Shown piece after piece: positions 25,129 to 33,159 of a DNA stretch of 35,003 nt. The notes below the pieces were generated by a model, which searched no databases, was not told where the DNA came from, and saw only the letters and a program-made list of their open reading frames with translations. The position numbers were made by a program, and so were the translations under genes. Source of the DNA: Oscillospiraceae bacterium (GTDB lineage Bacteria; Bacillota; Clostridia; Oscillospirales; Ruminococcaceae); the NCBI GenBank assembly GCA_017521825.1, contig JAFXBK010000069.1, positions 1 to 35,003 of the forward strand. Direction: 5' to 3'. How positions within the stretch are numbered: the stretch's first letter is position 1; every line of letters begins with the position of its first letter.

Positions 25129-25395
25129 ATGGAAAGAACATATGTTTTGAACTTCATCTTTAAAATTATGGCGGCTGCCGGAATCATCGCCGTTGTCGGA
25201 ATTGCCGGCGCAAGCGATTTTGGAAACATCACCAATGCGGAACTTTTTGTTTACGGCGGAATTTCCTTCGCCATGGCATCTTTCGGAATCTGGGGAACAA
25301 TCAACTGCACCAGAGCAATCGAAGCCATGAAACGCCGCGAACGCCGCGAAAAAGCGCGCCGCGTTGCCGCGATTTATACTGCAAAAGCGGCATAA
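25129..25395 (+). CDS. small two-helix membrane protein, probably SOS-regulated
   Basis: An 88-residue protein not recognised as a known family. Two hydrophobic segments are seen, at about residues 8-28 (FIFKIMAAAGIIAVVGIAGA) and 38-58 (ELFVYGGISFAMASFGIWG), followed by a strongly basic cytoplasm-type tail with RRERREKARR. AAAGGA lies nine bases before ATG. A 17-base palindrome overlaps the second operator in the leader. The LexA-like boxes on either side of its promoter suggest induction by DNA damage. In other Firmicutes small SOS-induced membrane proteins (YneA, SosA) halt division; this one has no LysM domain and is not a homologue by eye. That it is a division inhibitor is only inferred. 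Confidence 0.8.
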   Translation: MERTYVLNFIFKIMAAAGIIAVVGIAGASDFGNITNAELFVYGGISFAMASFGIWGTINCTRAIEAMKRRERREKARRVAAIYTAKAA

Positions 25396-25435
25396 AAATT
25401 TTGCTATCCCCAAAATTTCCTCATACACCAAACCG

Positions 25436-25478
25436 AAAAAACGGGCGGAGATCAAATTTTTCTCTGCCCGTTTTTTCC
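25436..25478. terminator. bidirectional terminator
   Basis: Stem ACGGGCGGAGA (25441-25451) pairs with TCTCTGCCCGT (25461-25471), with one G-U pair in RNA, flanked by A and T runs. It isolates the small membrane protein gene from the alaS leader. Confidence 0.92.
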
Positions 25479-25481
25479 TTC

Positions 25482-25510
25482 TTGACAAAGGCTTTTGTTG
25501 CCGTTATAAT
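25482..25510 (+). promoter_or_regulatory. sigma-A promoter of alaS leader
   Basis: Perfect TTGACA (25482-25487), 17-base spacer, perfect TATAAT (25505-25510). A fully consensus promoter, as expected for a gene controlled by attenuation. Confidence 0.95.
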
Positions 25511-25516
25511 AAACCT

Positions 25517-25773
25517 GTTATGATTATATATTATAAGTAAGCTTTGATGGGAATAATCAAAAAAACGCGCAACACAGAGAGCCTTTTGTTTTGCTGAAAA
25601 AAAGGTTTGCAAACGGTTTTTGAACGCCGCCCCGGAGCTTCCAAAAGAGATTTTGGCGGGTGCCTTCCGTTAAAAAGGTTTTCAAAGCGGCCGCAATGCG
25701 GCAATTTGGGTGGTACCACGGAGATGTCTTCGTCCCAACGTCATTTTTAATGGCAGGGATGGGGGCTTTTTTT
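25517..25773 (+). promoter_or_regulatory. T-box riboswitch, alanine
   Basis: Long structured leader with the T-box sequence TGGGTGGTACCACGG at 25707-25721 and a terminator ending in a T run at 25767-25773. In stem I the AGAGAG and CTGAAA elements are visible near 25577 and 25597, and the specifier region around GAACGCCGCCCC (25622-25633) holds the Ala codon GCC. The antiterminator bulge UGGU would pair with the tRNA end carrying discriminator A, as in tRNA-Ala. Uncharged tRNA-Ala should allow read-through into alaS. Confidence 0.95.
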
Positions 25774-25831
25774 ATTTTCTGCGGTTTCTCCCGGTAAAAA
25801 ACGTTACTTAATTGAAAGGAATGATATAAAC

Positions 25832-28477
25832 ATGGAATGGATGGGCGTAAATGACATCCGCGAAAGCTTCCTCAGCTTTTTTGAAAGCAAAGGTCACAAA
25901 AGACTTCCCAGCTTTCCCCTTCTCCCCAAAGATGATAAGAGCCTTCTTCTCATCAACTCCGGTATGGCACCGATGAAAAAATGGTTCCTTGGCCAGGAAG
26001 AACCCCCTTGCCACAGAGTAACCACCTGCCAGAAATGCATCCGTACCCCCGATATCGACAACGTTGGTAAAGACGACCGCCACGGAACTTATTTTGAAAT
26101 GCTCGGTAACTTCTCCTTTGGAAACTACTTCAAAAAAGAAGTTATTCCGTGGGCTTGGGAATATTTTACCGAAGTTATCAAACTTCCTAAAGATAAACTT
26201 TATGTCACCGTTTATCAGGATGACGACGAAGCTTATGATATCTGGCACAACGTAATCGGACTTTCCGAAGACCGCATTTTCCGTTTCGGAAAAGAGGATA
26301 ACTTCTGGGAAATCGGTTCCGGTCCCTGCGGCCCCTGCTCCGAAATTTATTTCGACCGCGGCGTTGAACACGGCTGCGGAAGCCCCGACTGCACCGTTGG
26401 ATGTGATTGCGACCGCTTTATCGAAGTCTGGAACCTTGTTTTCTCCCAGTTCGACTCCGACGGCGAAGGCAACTATGAACGCATGGAACACCCGAACATC
26501 GATACCGGTATGGGTCTTGAAAGACTTGCATGCGTAATGCAGGGCGTTGATAACCTTTTTGAGGTTGACACCGTTCAGAACATCATGAAAAAAATCGGCG
26601 AAATTGCCGGCGTTAAATATCACGATGACCCCGTTAAAGACGTTTCTCTCCGCGTAATCACCGACCATGTCCGTTCCACCACCTTCATCATCAGCGACGG
26701 CGTTATGCCCGCAAACGAAGGCCGCGGATACGTTCTTAAACGCCTTCTCAGAAGAGCCGCCCGTCACGGCAGACTCCTTGGAATCAACGAACCCTTCATC
26801 TACAAAGTAGTTGATACCGTTATCGAAGAAAACCGCGTTGCATATCCGGAACTTGCCGAGCACGCAGACTATATCAAAAAAGTTATCCTTTCCGAAGAGG
26901 AAAGATTCTGCCGCACCATTGACCAGGGCTTTGAACTTCTTAACGATTACGTTGTAAAACTTGAAGAAGCGGGCGAAACCGTTCTTCCCGGCGATGTTGC
27001 ATTCAAACTTTACGATACCTACGGCTTCCCGCTTGACCTTACCCAGGATATCCTTGAAGATAAAAACATCACCGTTGACGTTGAAGGCTTCACCGTTCTT
27101 ATGAATGACCAGAAAAAACGCGCACGCGACGCAAGAGCTTCCGCAAACGGCGTTTCCTGGGTTGAAGACAGCCTTGCCGCTCTCGGCGACGTAAAAACCA
27201 AATTCGTCGGCTATAACAGAATGGATTCCGCTTCCGAAGTTCTCGCAATTCTTAAAGACGGCGAACTTGTTTCCGAACTTGAAGAAGGCGAAGAAGCTGT
27301 TATCATCCTTGATTCCACTCCTTTCTATGCGGAAATGGGCGGCCAGGTTGGCGACAGAGGTACCATCACTTCCGGTCCTTCCATCTTCAACGTAACCGAT
27401 TGTAAAAAATCTCCCACCGGCGGCCAGACCATGCACATCGGCGTAATGGGTTCCGGCCATATCAAAGTAGGCGATAACGTCCGCGCAAGACTTACCGAAT
27501 CCATCCGTAACGCAACCCAGCGTAACCACACCGCCTGCCACCTTCTTCAGAAGGCACTCCGCGAAGTTCTCGGCGACCACGTTCATCAGGCAGGTTCTTA
27601 TGTTGACGAAAACCGCTGCCGCTTCGACTTCAGCCATTTCTCCGCAATGACCGCAGAAGAAATTGCCGAAACCGAAAAAGTTGTTAACGAAATGGTTCTT
27701 TCTTCCCTTGACGTTGATATCAACGAAATGCCTATCGCAGAAGCAAAACAGATGGGTGCAATGGCTCTCTTCGGCGAAAAATACGGTGATACCGTTCGCG
27801 TTGTTAACGTTTCCGGCCGTTCCATCGAATTCTGCGGCGGTACCCACGTTACCAACACCAGCAAGATCGGCCTTTTCAAAATCATCAGCGAATCTTCCGT
27901 TGCCGCAGGCGTAAGAAGAATTGAAGCAGTAACCGGCACCGGCGTTCTCGATTATATCGAACAGATGAACGGAACCCTTGGCGAAACCGCCGCAAACCTT
28001 AAAGTAAACGGCGTTGGCGAAGTTGCTCAGAAATCCGCCGCTGTTATGGCTGAACTCAAAGCAAAAGACAAAGAAATCGAAGAACTTAACAACAAACTTG
28101 CCCAGATGAGAGTAGAAAGCCTTATCTCTTCCGCAAAAGAGATCTGCGGCCTTAAATTTATCTGCACCAAGTTCGAAGGCATCAGCCCCGCAAGCCTCAG
28201 AATTATGGGCGACCACATCAAATTCACCGCACAGGACGCAATCGCACTTCTTGCTTCCGTTAACGAAGAAAAAGTTTCCGTTCTTGTTGTTTGCGGTCTT
28301 AACGCTCTTAAAGAAGGCGCACACGCAGGTAAAATCGTCAAGGAAATCGCAGCAATGGCAGGCGGTTCCGGCGGCGGCAGACCCGACAGCGCAATGGGCG
28401 GCGCAAACCCCGAAATGATCGACGATGCTCTTGCTTCCGCAGCAGAAATTGTTGAGACCCTTCTTATCAATAAATAA
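25832..28477 (+). CDS. alaS: alanyl-tRNA synthetase
   Basis: An 881-residue class II synthetase. Catalytic domain: INSGMAPMKKWFLG, RHGTYFEMLGNFSFGNYFK and GMGLERL. The middle tRNA-binding part carries GRGYVLKRLLRRAARHG. The editing domain has the zinc ligands of RNHTACHLL and FCGGTHV, so mischarged Ser or Gly would be cleared. The C-terminal domain ends with the glycine-rich GGSGGGRPDSAMGG seen in the family. ATG lies after GAAAGGAA in the leader. The leader T-box gives it tRNA-Ala control. Full length and intact. Confidence 0.98.
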   Translation: MEWMGVNDIRESFLSFFESKGHKRLPSFPLLPKDDKSLLLINSGMAPMKKWFLGQEEPPCHRVTTCQKCIRTPDIDNVGKDDRHGTYFEMLGNFSFGNYFKKEVIPWAWEYFTEVIKLPKDKLYVTVYQDDDEAYDIWHNVIGLSEDRIFRFGKEDNFWEIGSGPCGPCSEIYFDRGVEHGCGSPDCTVGCDCDRFIEVWNLVFSQFDSDGEGNYERMEHPNIDTGMGLERLACVMQGVDNLFEVDTVQNIMKKIGEIAGVKYHDDPVKDVSLRVITDHVRSTTFIISDGVMPANEGRGYVLKRLLRRAARHGRLLGINEPFIYKVVDTVIEENRVAYPELAEHADYIKKVILSEEERFCRTIDQGFELLNDYVVKLEEAGETVLPGDVAFKLYDTYGFPLDLTQDILEDKNITVDVEGFTVLMNDQKKRARDARASANGVSWVEDSLAALGDVKTKFVGYNRMDSASEVLAILKDGELVSELEEGEEAVIILDSTPFYAEMGGQVGDRGTITSGPSIFNVTDCKKSPTGGQTMHIGVMGSGHIKVGDNVRARLTESIRNATQRNHTACHLLQKALREVLGDHVHQAGSYVDENRCRFDFSHFSAMTAEEIAETEKVVNEMVLSSLDVDINEMPIAEAKQMGAMALFGEKYGDTVRVVNVSGRSIEFCGGTHVTNTSKIGLFKIISESSVAAGVRRIEAVTGTGVLDYIEQMNGTLGETAANLKVNGVGEVAQKSAAVMAELKAKDKEIEELNNKLAQMRVESLISSAKEICGLKFICTKFEGISPASLRIMGDHIKFTAQDAIALLASVNEEKVSVLVVCGLNALKEGAHAGKIVKEIAAMAGGSGGGRPDSAMGGANPEMIDDALASAAEIVETLLINK

Positions 28478-28492
28478 AATATGTGATTTTAT

Positions 28493-28555
28493 TGTAGGGA
28501 ATGCTGCCTTCAGCGTTCCGCGTAAAACGGACCGTCGGGGACGACGGTCCCTACA
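28493..28555. repeat. intergenic palindromic repeat element
   Basis: A 63-base element bounded by inverted ends TGTAGGGA (28493-28500) and TCCCTACA (28548-28555), with inner stems ACCGTC/GACGGT (near 28531-28548) and AATGCTG/CAGCGTT (G-U pairing). It has no ORF. It looks like the short GTAGGG-type dispersed elements of gut Clostridia. It sits between alaS and the HIT gene, where it may also act as a weak terminator or mRNA end. Confidence 0.65.
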
Positions 28556-28592
28556 GTAGAACTCCATAAGATTTACGAAAGGAGAAACCGTT

Positions 28593-28931
28593 ATGGAAAA
28601 CTGCCTTTTCTGTAAAATTGCCGCAGGGATCATTCCCAGCAGCAAAGTTTATGAAGACGAAAAAGTTCTCGCCTTCAACGAAATCGACCCCCAGGCTCCC
28701 ACCCATTTCCTTGTAATTCCGAAGGAACACATCACCGGCGCAGGCGAAATCACCGAAGAAAACAGCGGAATCGTTGCTTACATCTTCGAAATCATCGCAA
28801 AAATTGCAAAGGAAAAAGGAATTGAAAGCTACCGCGTAGTTACAAACTACGGCGAAGAAGCGGGCCAGACCGTTCCCCACCTTCATTTCCACGTTCTTGC
28901 CGGAAGAAACCTTGGCTGGCCTCCGGGCTGA
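28593..28931 (+). CDS. HIT family (HINT-like) nucleotide hydrolase
   Basis: A 112-residue protein: CLFCKIAAGIIPSS at the start with FCKI typical of HINT, FLVIPKEHI in the middle, and the histidine triad HLHFHVLAG at about 96-104. HINT proteins hydrolyse purine phosphoramidates and AMP-lysine; the biological role in bacteria is unclear. AAAGGAG lies eight bases before ATG. A strong terminator follows. Confidence 0.95.
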   Translation: MENCLFCKIAAGIIPSSKVYEDEKVLAFNEIDPQAPTHFLVIPKEHITGAGEITEENSGIVAYIFEIIAKIAKEKGIESYRVVTNYGEEAGQTVPHLHFHVLAGRNLGWPPG

Positions 28932-28943
28932 TTTAAAGCAAAA

Positions 28944-28976
28944 CAAAAGCCGCACCTATTGGTGCGGCTTTTTTAC
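28944..28976 (+). terminator. terminator of the HIT gene
   Basis: Stem AGCCGCACC (28948-28956) with GGTGCGGCT (28961-28969), loop TATT, then a T run. Confidence 0.93.
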
Positions 28977-29013
28977 TTTTAACGCCGTTTTGTAACTGCT
29001 TTCGGAAAAAGTT

Positions 29014-29076
29014 TAACCAAACTGGTTTTGGATTGTAACCAAACCGGAAGAACTTCATCACAAACTCATCACAAAC
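29014..29076 (+). repeat. two pairs of short phased direct repeats
   Basis: TAACCAAACTGG (29014-29025) recurs as TAACCAAACCGG (29036-29047) 22 bases on, two helical turns. Then TCATCACAAAC occurs twice in perfect tandem (29055-29065 and 29066-29076), one turn apart. No ORF is present. The spacing suggests binding sites for a regulator upstream of a possible -10, TATTAT (29083-29088). Confidence 0.55.
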
Positions 29077-29094
29077 CAAAGGTATTATATAACC

Positions 29095-29178
29095 AGAGCA
29101 AAAAAGAGCAAAGATGTTAGTTTCCGAGCAATTCTAACAGCTTGAAATCCGGCGAACCGAAAGGTTCGCCGTTTTTTT
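29095..29178 (+). ncRNA. candidate small RNA
   Basis: No ORF is seen, yet an isolated plus-strand terminator closes this stretch: stem GGCGAACC-GAAA-GGTTCGCC (29151-29170) with a GTTTTTTT tail. A second stem TGTTAG/CTAACA (29115-29120 and 29134-29139) precedes it. The HIT gene upstream already has its own terminator, so a short transcript starting near the TATTAT block is plausible. The 5' end is a guess. Confidence 0.4.
29151..29178 (+). terminator. orphan plus-strand terminator
   Basis: Eight-bp GC-rich stem with a GAAA tetraloop and seven T residues on the plus strand only; no T run on the minus strand. No protein gene ends before it. Confidence 0.85.
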
Positions 29179-29191
29179 GTGTTTTTTAATA

Positions 29192-29228
29192 TAAAAAAGC
29201 CGTGCCATAATAAGCACGGCTTTTATTT
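29192..29228 (-). terminator. terminator of the glucokinase gene
   Basis: Stem AAAAGCCGTGC with GCACGGCTTTT around loop CATAATAA; the left A run is the minus-strand T run. Just after the glucokinase stop codon. Confidence 0.9.
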
Positions 29229-29236
29229 TTTTAAAA

Positions 29237-30187
29237 TCAGAAACCGAGAAGTCCCGCGCCGATAATTCCGGCGGAGTTTCCGAGAGTTGCTTTAACAACC
29301 TTCGGAGGTTCAATGGTTTCGGGGGCAAGGCAAAGTTCCCTTACCTTTTCGTTAAGCGGATCAAGAAGGGAAGCGCCCTGGTTGGAAACTCCGCCGCCAA
29401 GAACAACTACTTCCGGGCGGAAAACGTTGATAATTCCGGAAATTCCGTCCGCAAGATAGCTGATATACTGCTCAACAACGGCTTTTCCGGTTTCGTCGCC
29501 CTGGTCTGCGGCGTCAAAAGCGGTTCTTCCGCCGATGTTATCAAGGTCGCCTTCGCACATTTCCCATATAAGGGATTCGGGGTGCTGTTCTGCGGCTTCG
29601 CGGGTTTCGCGCTTAAGGGCGTTTGCGCTTCCGTAAGTTTCAAAGCAACCGCGTTTTCCGCATCCGCATTTAACTCCGTTATGAACAAGCGGAATATGTC
29701 CGTATTCGCCGCCAAAGCCGCTGAATCCGGGGAAAAGTTTTCCGTCAACAACGGCGCCGCCGCCGATTCCGGTTCCAAGGGTAATCATAATAAGGCTTTT
29801 ATACTGTTTTCCGGAACCGGAATGATATTCACCCATGGCGGCGCAGTCTGCGTCGTTTCCGAGATATACCGGAAGTCCGATTTTTTCTTCAAGGAAGGAA
29901 ACAGCATCAACATTATGCCAGTTGATGTTTGCGGCAAGGATTACCGGGCCTTTGGGTCCTTTGATAAGGCCGGGAACGCCGATTCCGACGAAAACAATGT
30001 TTTCTTTTTCAATTCCGCATTCGTCGATGCATTTTTTGGTGCCTTCCGCCATCTGGGCAAGAAGAGCCTCAGGGTTTTTGTTATCTTCAACCGGAACGCT
30101 TGTTTTAAAAACAAGTTCGCCCTCTTCGCTTACTATTCCAATTCCGATGTTGGTTCCGCCAAGGTCGATTGCTGCTGAATATTTCAT
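29237..30187 (-). CDS. glk: ROK family glucokinase
   Basis: A 316-residue sugar kinase. ATP site AIDLGGTNIGIGIV at the start, catalytic NDADCAAMGE (about 112-121), second phosphate loop TLGTGIGGGAV, and the ROK zinc motif CGCGKRGCFE preceded by GGEYGHIPL. This fits the Firmicute ROK glucokinase, which phosphorylates glucose for glycolysis. ATG at 30187 is chosen because AAGGAG lies eight bases upstream; the GTG at 30196 is too close to it. It is 25 bases after the RodA/FtsW gene and likely cotranscribed. Other hexoses cannot be excluded as substrates. Confidence 0.9.
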   Translation of the reverse strand: MKYSAAIDLGGTNIGIGIVSEEGELVFKTSVPVEDNKNPEALLAQMAEGTKKCIDECGIEKENIVFVGIGVPGLIKGPKGPVILAANINWHNVDAVSFLEEKIGLPVYLGNDADCAAMGEYHSGSGKQYKSLIMITLGTGIGGGAVVDGKLFPGFSGFGGEYGHIPLVHNGVKCGCGKRGCFETYGSANALKRETREAAEQHPESLIWEMCEGDLDNIGGRTAFDAADQGDETGKAVVEQYISYLADGISGIINVFRPEVVVLGGGVSNQGASLLDPLNEKVRELCLAPETIEPPKVVKATLGNSAGIIGAGLLGF

Positions 30188-30212
30188 ATTGCACACTCCT
30201 TAAAAGAAAAAA

Positions 30213-31355
30213 TTATTCGTAGAAAAGATTACGGCGACGGTGAACGTGCACGCTTAAAAGAAGCCCGATTCCAAGATATGTAATTGCGATGGAAGTTCCG
30301 CCGGCGCTTAAAAGCGGAAGGGTAATTCCGATTACCGGAAGAACGCTTATGCACATTCCGATGTTGATGATGCACTGGAAAAAGAACATTGCGAAAACGC
30401 CGTAACAAATATATGCCCCCAAAGGGTCAAGGGCGATTTTTGCATCGTAAATTGCCCGGAAGCAAATTCCGAAAAGGAACGAGATAACGATAATCGAACC
30501 CACAAAGCCAAGAGCCTGGCAAATGAACGAAAAAACGAAATCGTTATGCATTTTCGGAACGTACCAGTAACTTTCCTTAAAAAGTCCCTCGCCCTGAAGT
30601 TGGCCAAGGCCGATGGAAATCCTGCTCAGCCTTTGCTGATAGTCGGCGCCCAGAGGATCCGCATATTCGGTGAAATATACCGCCAAAAAGCGCGTTCGCT
30701 GGTCGTCGCTTAAAAAATACTGCCACACTATCGGAACGGCCGCCGCAACAATAGGAATTGCCGCAACGATATATTTCCAGCTCAGTCCCGCGGCAAAAAG
30801 CATTGTTAGGAAAATAAAACCGAATATAAGCGCGGTTCCGTCATCGCCCTGAAGGTGTATCAGAACCACCGGAAAACCGCCGTGAAGGCAAAGCAAAATC
30901 AAATTTGTGGGCTTGTTAAGTTCGCCATGAACCTTTGAAAGATGGTAGGCAAAGCTCATTATAAAACAGATTTTAAGAAGTTCCGAAGGCTGGAAGGTCA
31001 AACCGAAGGGAAGCCGAAGCCATGCCTTATCGTCAATGGTTTCGTCAACCTGCATTCCTATAAAAAATGTAAGAATAACCAGGAAAACCGAAACCGGCAT
31101 GTAAAGCTTCCAGAGCTTTGTCATAAAATGATAGTCGAAGTTAGAAAGGATAATCGCCGCGGAAAGCCCAAGAACCGAAGCCAGAACCTGAACAAGCGCA
31201 ACGCGGTCGCCGATATCAAGGGTTGCCGCCTGGTCGGAATTTACAAGGGAATATTGGCAAAGAATTCCGATTACGGAAATCGAAATGCAAAAGAAAAGAA
31301 GCCATTTGTCCACGGCGGCAAAATATTTTTTAATCATTTCTCGGATTTTTTTCAT
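30213..31355 (-). CDS. rodA: SEDS family peptidoglycan glycosyltransferase (RodA/FtsW-like)
   Basis: A 380-residue membrane protein with ten helices. LPFGLTFQPSELLKI (about 115-129) and LQGDDGTAL (with the Asp essential in SEDS enzymes) are in place, as is the end block LPVIGITLPLLSAGG. RodA polymerises glycan strands with a class B PBP for elongation. The loop usually reading TDFIFAxxxEELGF is NDFVFSFICQALGF here: the Asp stays, both Glu are gone. AAAGGAGG precedes ATG. No mre or PBP gene is nearby. RodA versus FtsW or SpoVE cannot be settled by eye. Confidence 0.85.
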   Translation of the reverse strand: MKKIREMIKKYFAAVDKWLLFFCISISVIGILCQYSLVNSDQAATLDIGDRVALVQVLASVLGLSAAIILSNFDYHFMTKLWKLYMPVSVFLVILTFFIGMQVDETIDDKAWLRLPFGLTFQPSELLKICFIMSFAYHLSKVHGELNKPTNLILLCLHGGFPVVLIHLQGDDGTALIFGFIFLTMLFAAGLSWKYIVAAIPIVAAAVPIVWQYFLSDDQRTRFLAVYFTEYADPLGADYQQRLSRISIGLGQLQGEGLFKESYWYVPKMHNDFVFSFICQALGFVGSIIVISFLFGICFRAIYDAKIALDPLGAYICYGVFAMFFFQCIINIGMCISVLPVIGITLPLLSAGGTSIAITYLGIGLLLSVHVHRRRNLFYE

Positions 31356-31452
31356 GGACGGCCTCCTTTCAGCCAGAAACTATAAATATCTATTATATTA
31401 TAATATCATTTTAAATCGGATTTGTAAACCAAAGTTAAATTATATTTTAATA

Positions 31453-31481
31453 TTGATAAAACCGACAAAATATAGTATTAT
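31453..31481 (+). promoter_or_regulatory. promoter of the tsaE unit
   Basis: TTGATA (31453-31458), 17 bases, TATTAT (31476-31481), 36 bases before the tsaE start. The AT-rich stretch 31380-31450 also holds TATAAT-like blocks on the minus strand that may serve the rodA gene. Confidence 0.7.
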
Positions 31482-31517
31482 ATTAAGTTAGAGAAACGAT
31501 AAAAGGAGGCGGCAATT

Positions 31518-31943
31518 TTGGAAAAAATCATAGTAAAAAGCGAAGCTGAAACTGCCGCTTTTGCTAAAAAATTTGCCGAAAGCCTTAAACCCGGCGATAT
31601 AATCGCTTTTAAAGGCTGCCTTGGCGCGGGAAAAACAACTTTTACAAGATATATGTGCGAAGCACTTGATTGCAGGGACGATGTTTCCAGCCCGACCTTC
31701 GCGCTTGTTCATTGTTACAGGGCAAAATTCCCGGTCTGCCATTTCGATATGTACCGGATAAACACTTTCGATGACCTTTATTCCACCGGTTTTTTCGATT
31801 ATCTGGATTCCGGCGCGGTGCTCGTAATTGAATGGAGCGAAAACATAATCGATTTTATCGGCGACGAAGAAATTATAACCGTTGATATAAAACGCCTTGG
31901 CGATAACGAAAGGGAAATTACTGTTGAAAGGGGAGAGGGATAA
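31518..31943 (+). CDS. tsaE: tRNA t6A biosynthesis ATPase
   Basis: A 141-residue P-loop ATPase needed, with TsaB and TsaD, for N6-threonylcarbamoyladenosine at position 37 of ANN-decoding tRNAs. Walker A is GCLGAGKTTFTR (about 33-44); SPTFALVH, HFDMYRI and VIEWSEN are the family blocks. The start is TTG with AAAAGGAGG nine bases upstream. tsaB begins one base after the stop, so the two are coupled. tsaD and tsaC are not in the window. Confidence 0.95.
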   Translation: MEKIIVKSEAETAAFAKKFAESLKPGDIIAFKGCLGAGKTTFTRYMCEALDCRDDVSSPTFALVHCYRAKFPVCHFDMYRINTFDDLYSTGFFDYLDSGAVLVIEWSENIIDFIGDEEIITVDIKRLGDNEREITVERGEG

Positions 31944-31944
31944 A

Positions 31945-32655
31945 ATGAGAATACTCGGCTTCGATACTTCCGCAAAAGCGGCTTCCGTTGCCCTTTCCGA
32001 AAACGGAAAACTTATTTCCGAATTTTATCTCGACAGCGGCTTTACCCACAGCGAAACCGTTCTTCCAATGGCAAAAGCCGTTCTCGATGCCGCAAGAATA
32101 ACCCCCGCGGACGTGGACCTTTTTGCGGTGAACTGCGGCCCCGGTTCCTTCACCGGCCTTCGAATCGGAATTGCGGCGGTAAAAGCCCTTGGAATGAGCC
32201 TTGAAAAACCCTGCGCCGCTGTTTCCACCCTCGAAGCTCTTGCATATAATATGCAAAGCTTTTCCGGAATAATCTGCGCCGCAATGGACGCAAGATGCAG
32301 CCAGGTTTACACCGCTTTTTTTGAAAGTGACGGAACAACTTTAAAACGCCTTTGCGAGGACCGAGCCGTTTCCACGGACGTCCTTTTTGAGGATATAAAA
32401 AATTACGTTTCCGAAAGAGGAGAAAAGGTAATGCTCGTCGGCGACGGCGCAAACCTTTGCCTTAAAAAATTCGGGGATGAATTTGTTAAAATGGCACCTT
32501 CCCAGCTTGTTCTCGGACATGCCTCCGGAACCTGTATTGCCGCCCAAAAGCTTTTTGAAAGCGGCAAAACCGTTTCCGCCGGGGAACTTGTTCCGAATTA
32601 TCTTCGCCTTGCTCAGGCGGAAAGAGAAAAACTTCAGAAAGAGGGTAAATTATGA
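31945..32655 (+). CDS. tsaB: tRNA t6A biosynthesis protein
   Basis: A 236-residue ASKHA-fold protein, the inactive partner that holds TsaD. GFDTSAKAASVAL at the start and NCGPGSFTGLRIGIAAVKAL (about 66-85) are diagnostic, with LVPNYLRLAQAER at the end. The ATG at 31945 has GGGGAGAGGG before it; a longer open frame begins inside tsaE and is not needed. The usual rimI gene does not follow: rpiB overlaps the stop by four bases instead. Confidence 0.94.
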   Translation: MRILGFDTSAKAASVALSENGKLISEFYLDSGFTHSETVLPMAKAVLDAARITPADVDLFAVNCGPGSFTGLRIGIAAVKALGMSLEKPCAAVSTLEALAYNMQSFSGIICAAMDARCSQVYTAFFESDGTTLKRLCEDRAVSTDVLFEDIKNYVSERGEKVMLVGDGANLCLKKFGDEFVKMAPSQLVLGHASGTCIAAQKLFESGKTVSAGELVPNYLRLAQAEREKLQKEGKL

Positions 32656-33089
32656 TCGCACTTGGTTCCGACCACGGCGGCTACCTCTATAAAGAGGAGC
32701 TTAAAAAACATCTTGATGAAAAAGGTATTGAATATATCGATTTTGGTACCGACAGCACCGCTTCCTGCGATTATCCCGTTTATGCGGAAAAAGTTTGCAA
32801 AGCAATCCAATCCGGCGAATGTGAAAAAGGAATCCTTATCTGCGGAACCGGAATCGGAATGAGCATTTGCGCCAACAAATTCAAAGGAATCCGCGCGGCT
32901 TGCTGCGGAGACCATTTTTCCGCGGAATTCACAAGAAAACATAACAACTCCAACGTGCTCTGCATGGGCGCAAGAACCATCGGCGCCGGCGTTGCCCTTC
33001 AGCTTGCGGATATTTTCCTTTCCACCGAATTTGAAGGCGGCCGCCACCAGAAACGCGTTGATATGATCACCGCTTTCGAGGAAGAATAA
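32652..33089 (+). CDS. rpiB: ribose-5-phosphate isomerase B
   Basis: A 145-residue isomerase of the RpiB/LacA-B family that interconverts ribose-5- and ribulose-5-phosphate. [13 protein letters not shown] at the start, the catalytic Cys in [14 protein letters not shown] (about 64-77), and [14 protein letters not shown] are standard. ATGA overlap with tsaB indicates translational coupling. It is followed by upp, so pentose phosphate for PRPP and uracil salvage are neighbours. Allose-6-phosphate isomerase is a possible alternative. Confidence 0.94.
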   Translation: MIALGSDHGGYLYKEELKKHLDEKGIEYIDFGTDSTASCDYPVYAEKVCKAIQSGECEKGILICGTGIGMSICANKFKGIRAACCGDHFSAEFTRKHNNSNVLCMGARTIGAGVALQLADIFLSTEFEGGRHQKRVDMITAFEEE

Positions 33090-33159
33090 AATGCCCGTTA
33101 TATCGAAATTCGATTACGATAATTTTTATGACATATTTTTTAAGGGGGAACCGAACATT

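Noticed and set aside
25808..28645. A 945-codon open frame on the minus strand
   Set aside because: Antisense shadow of alaS, spilling over the T-box side and the repeat; no RBS or family signature.
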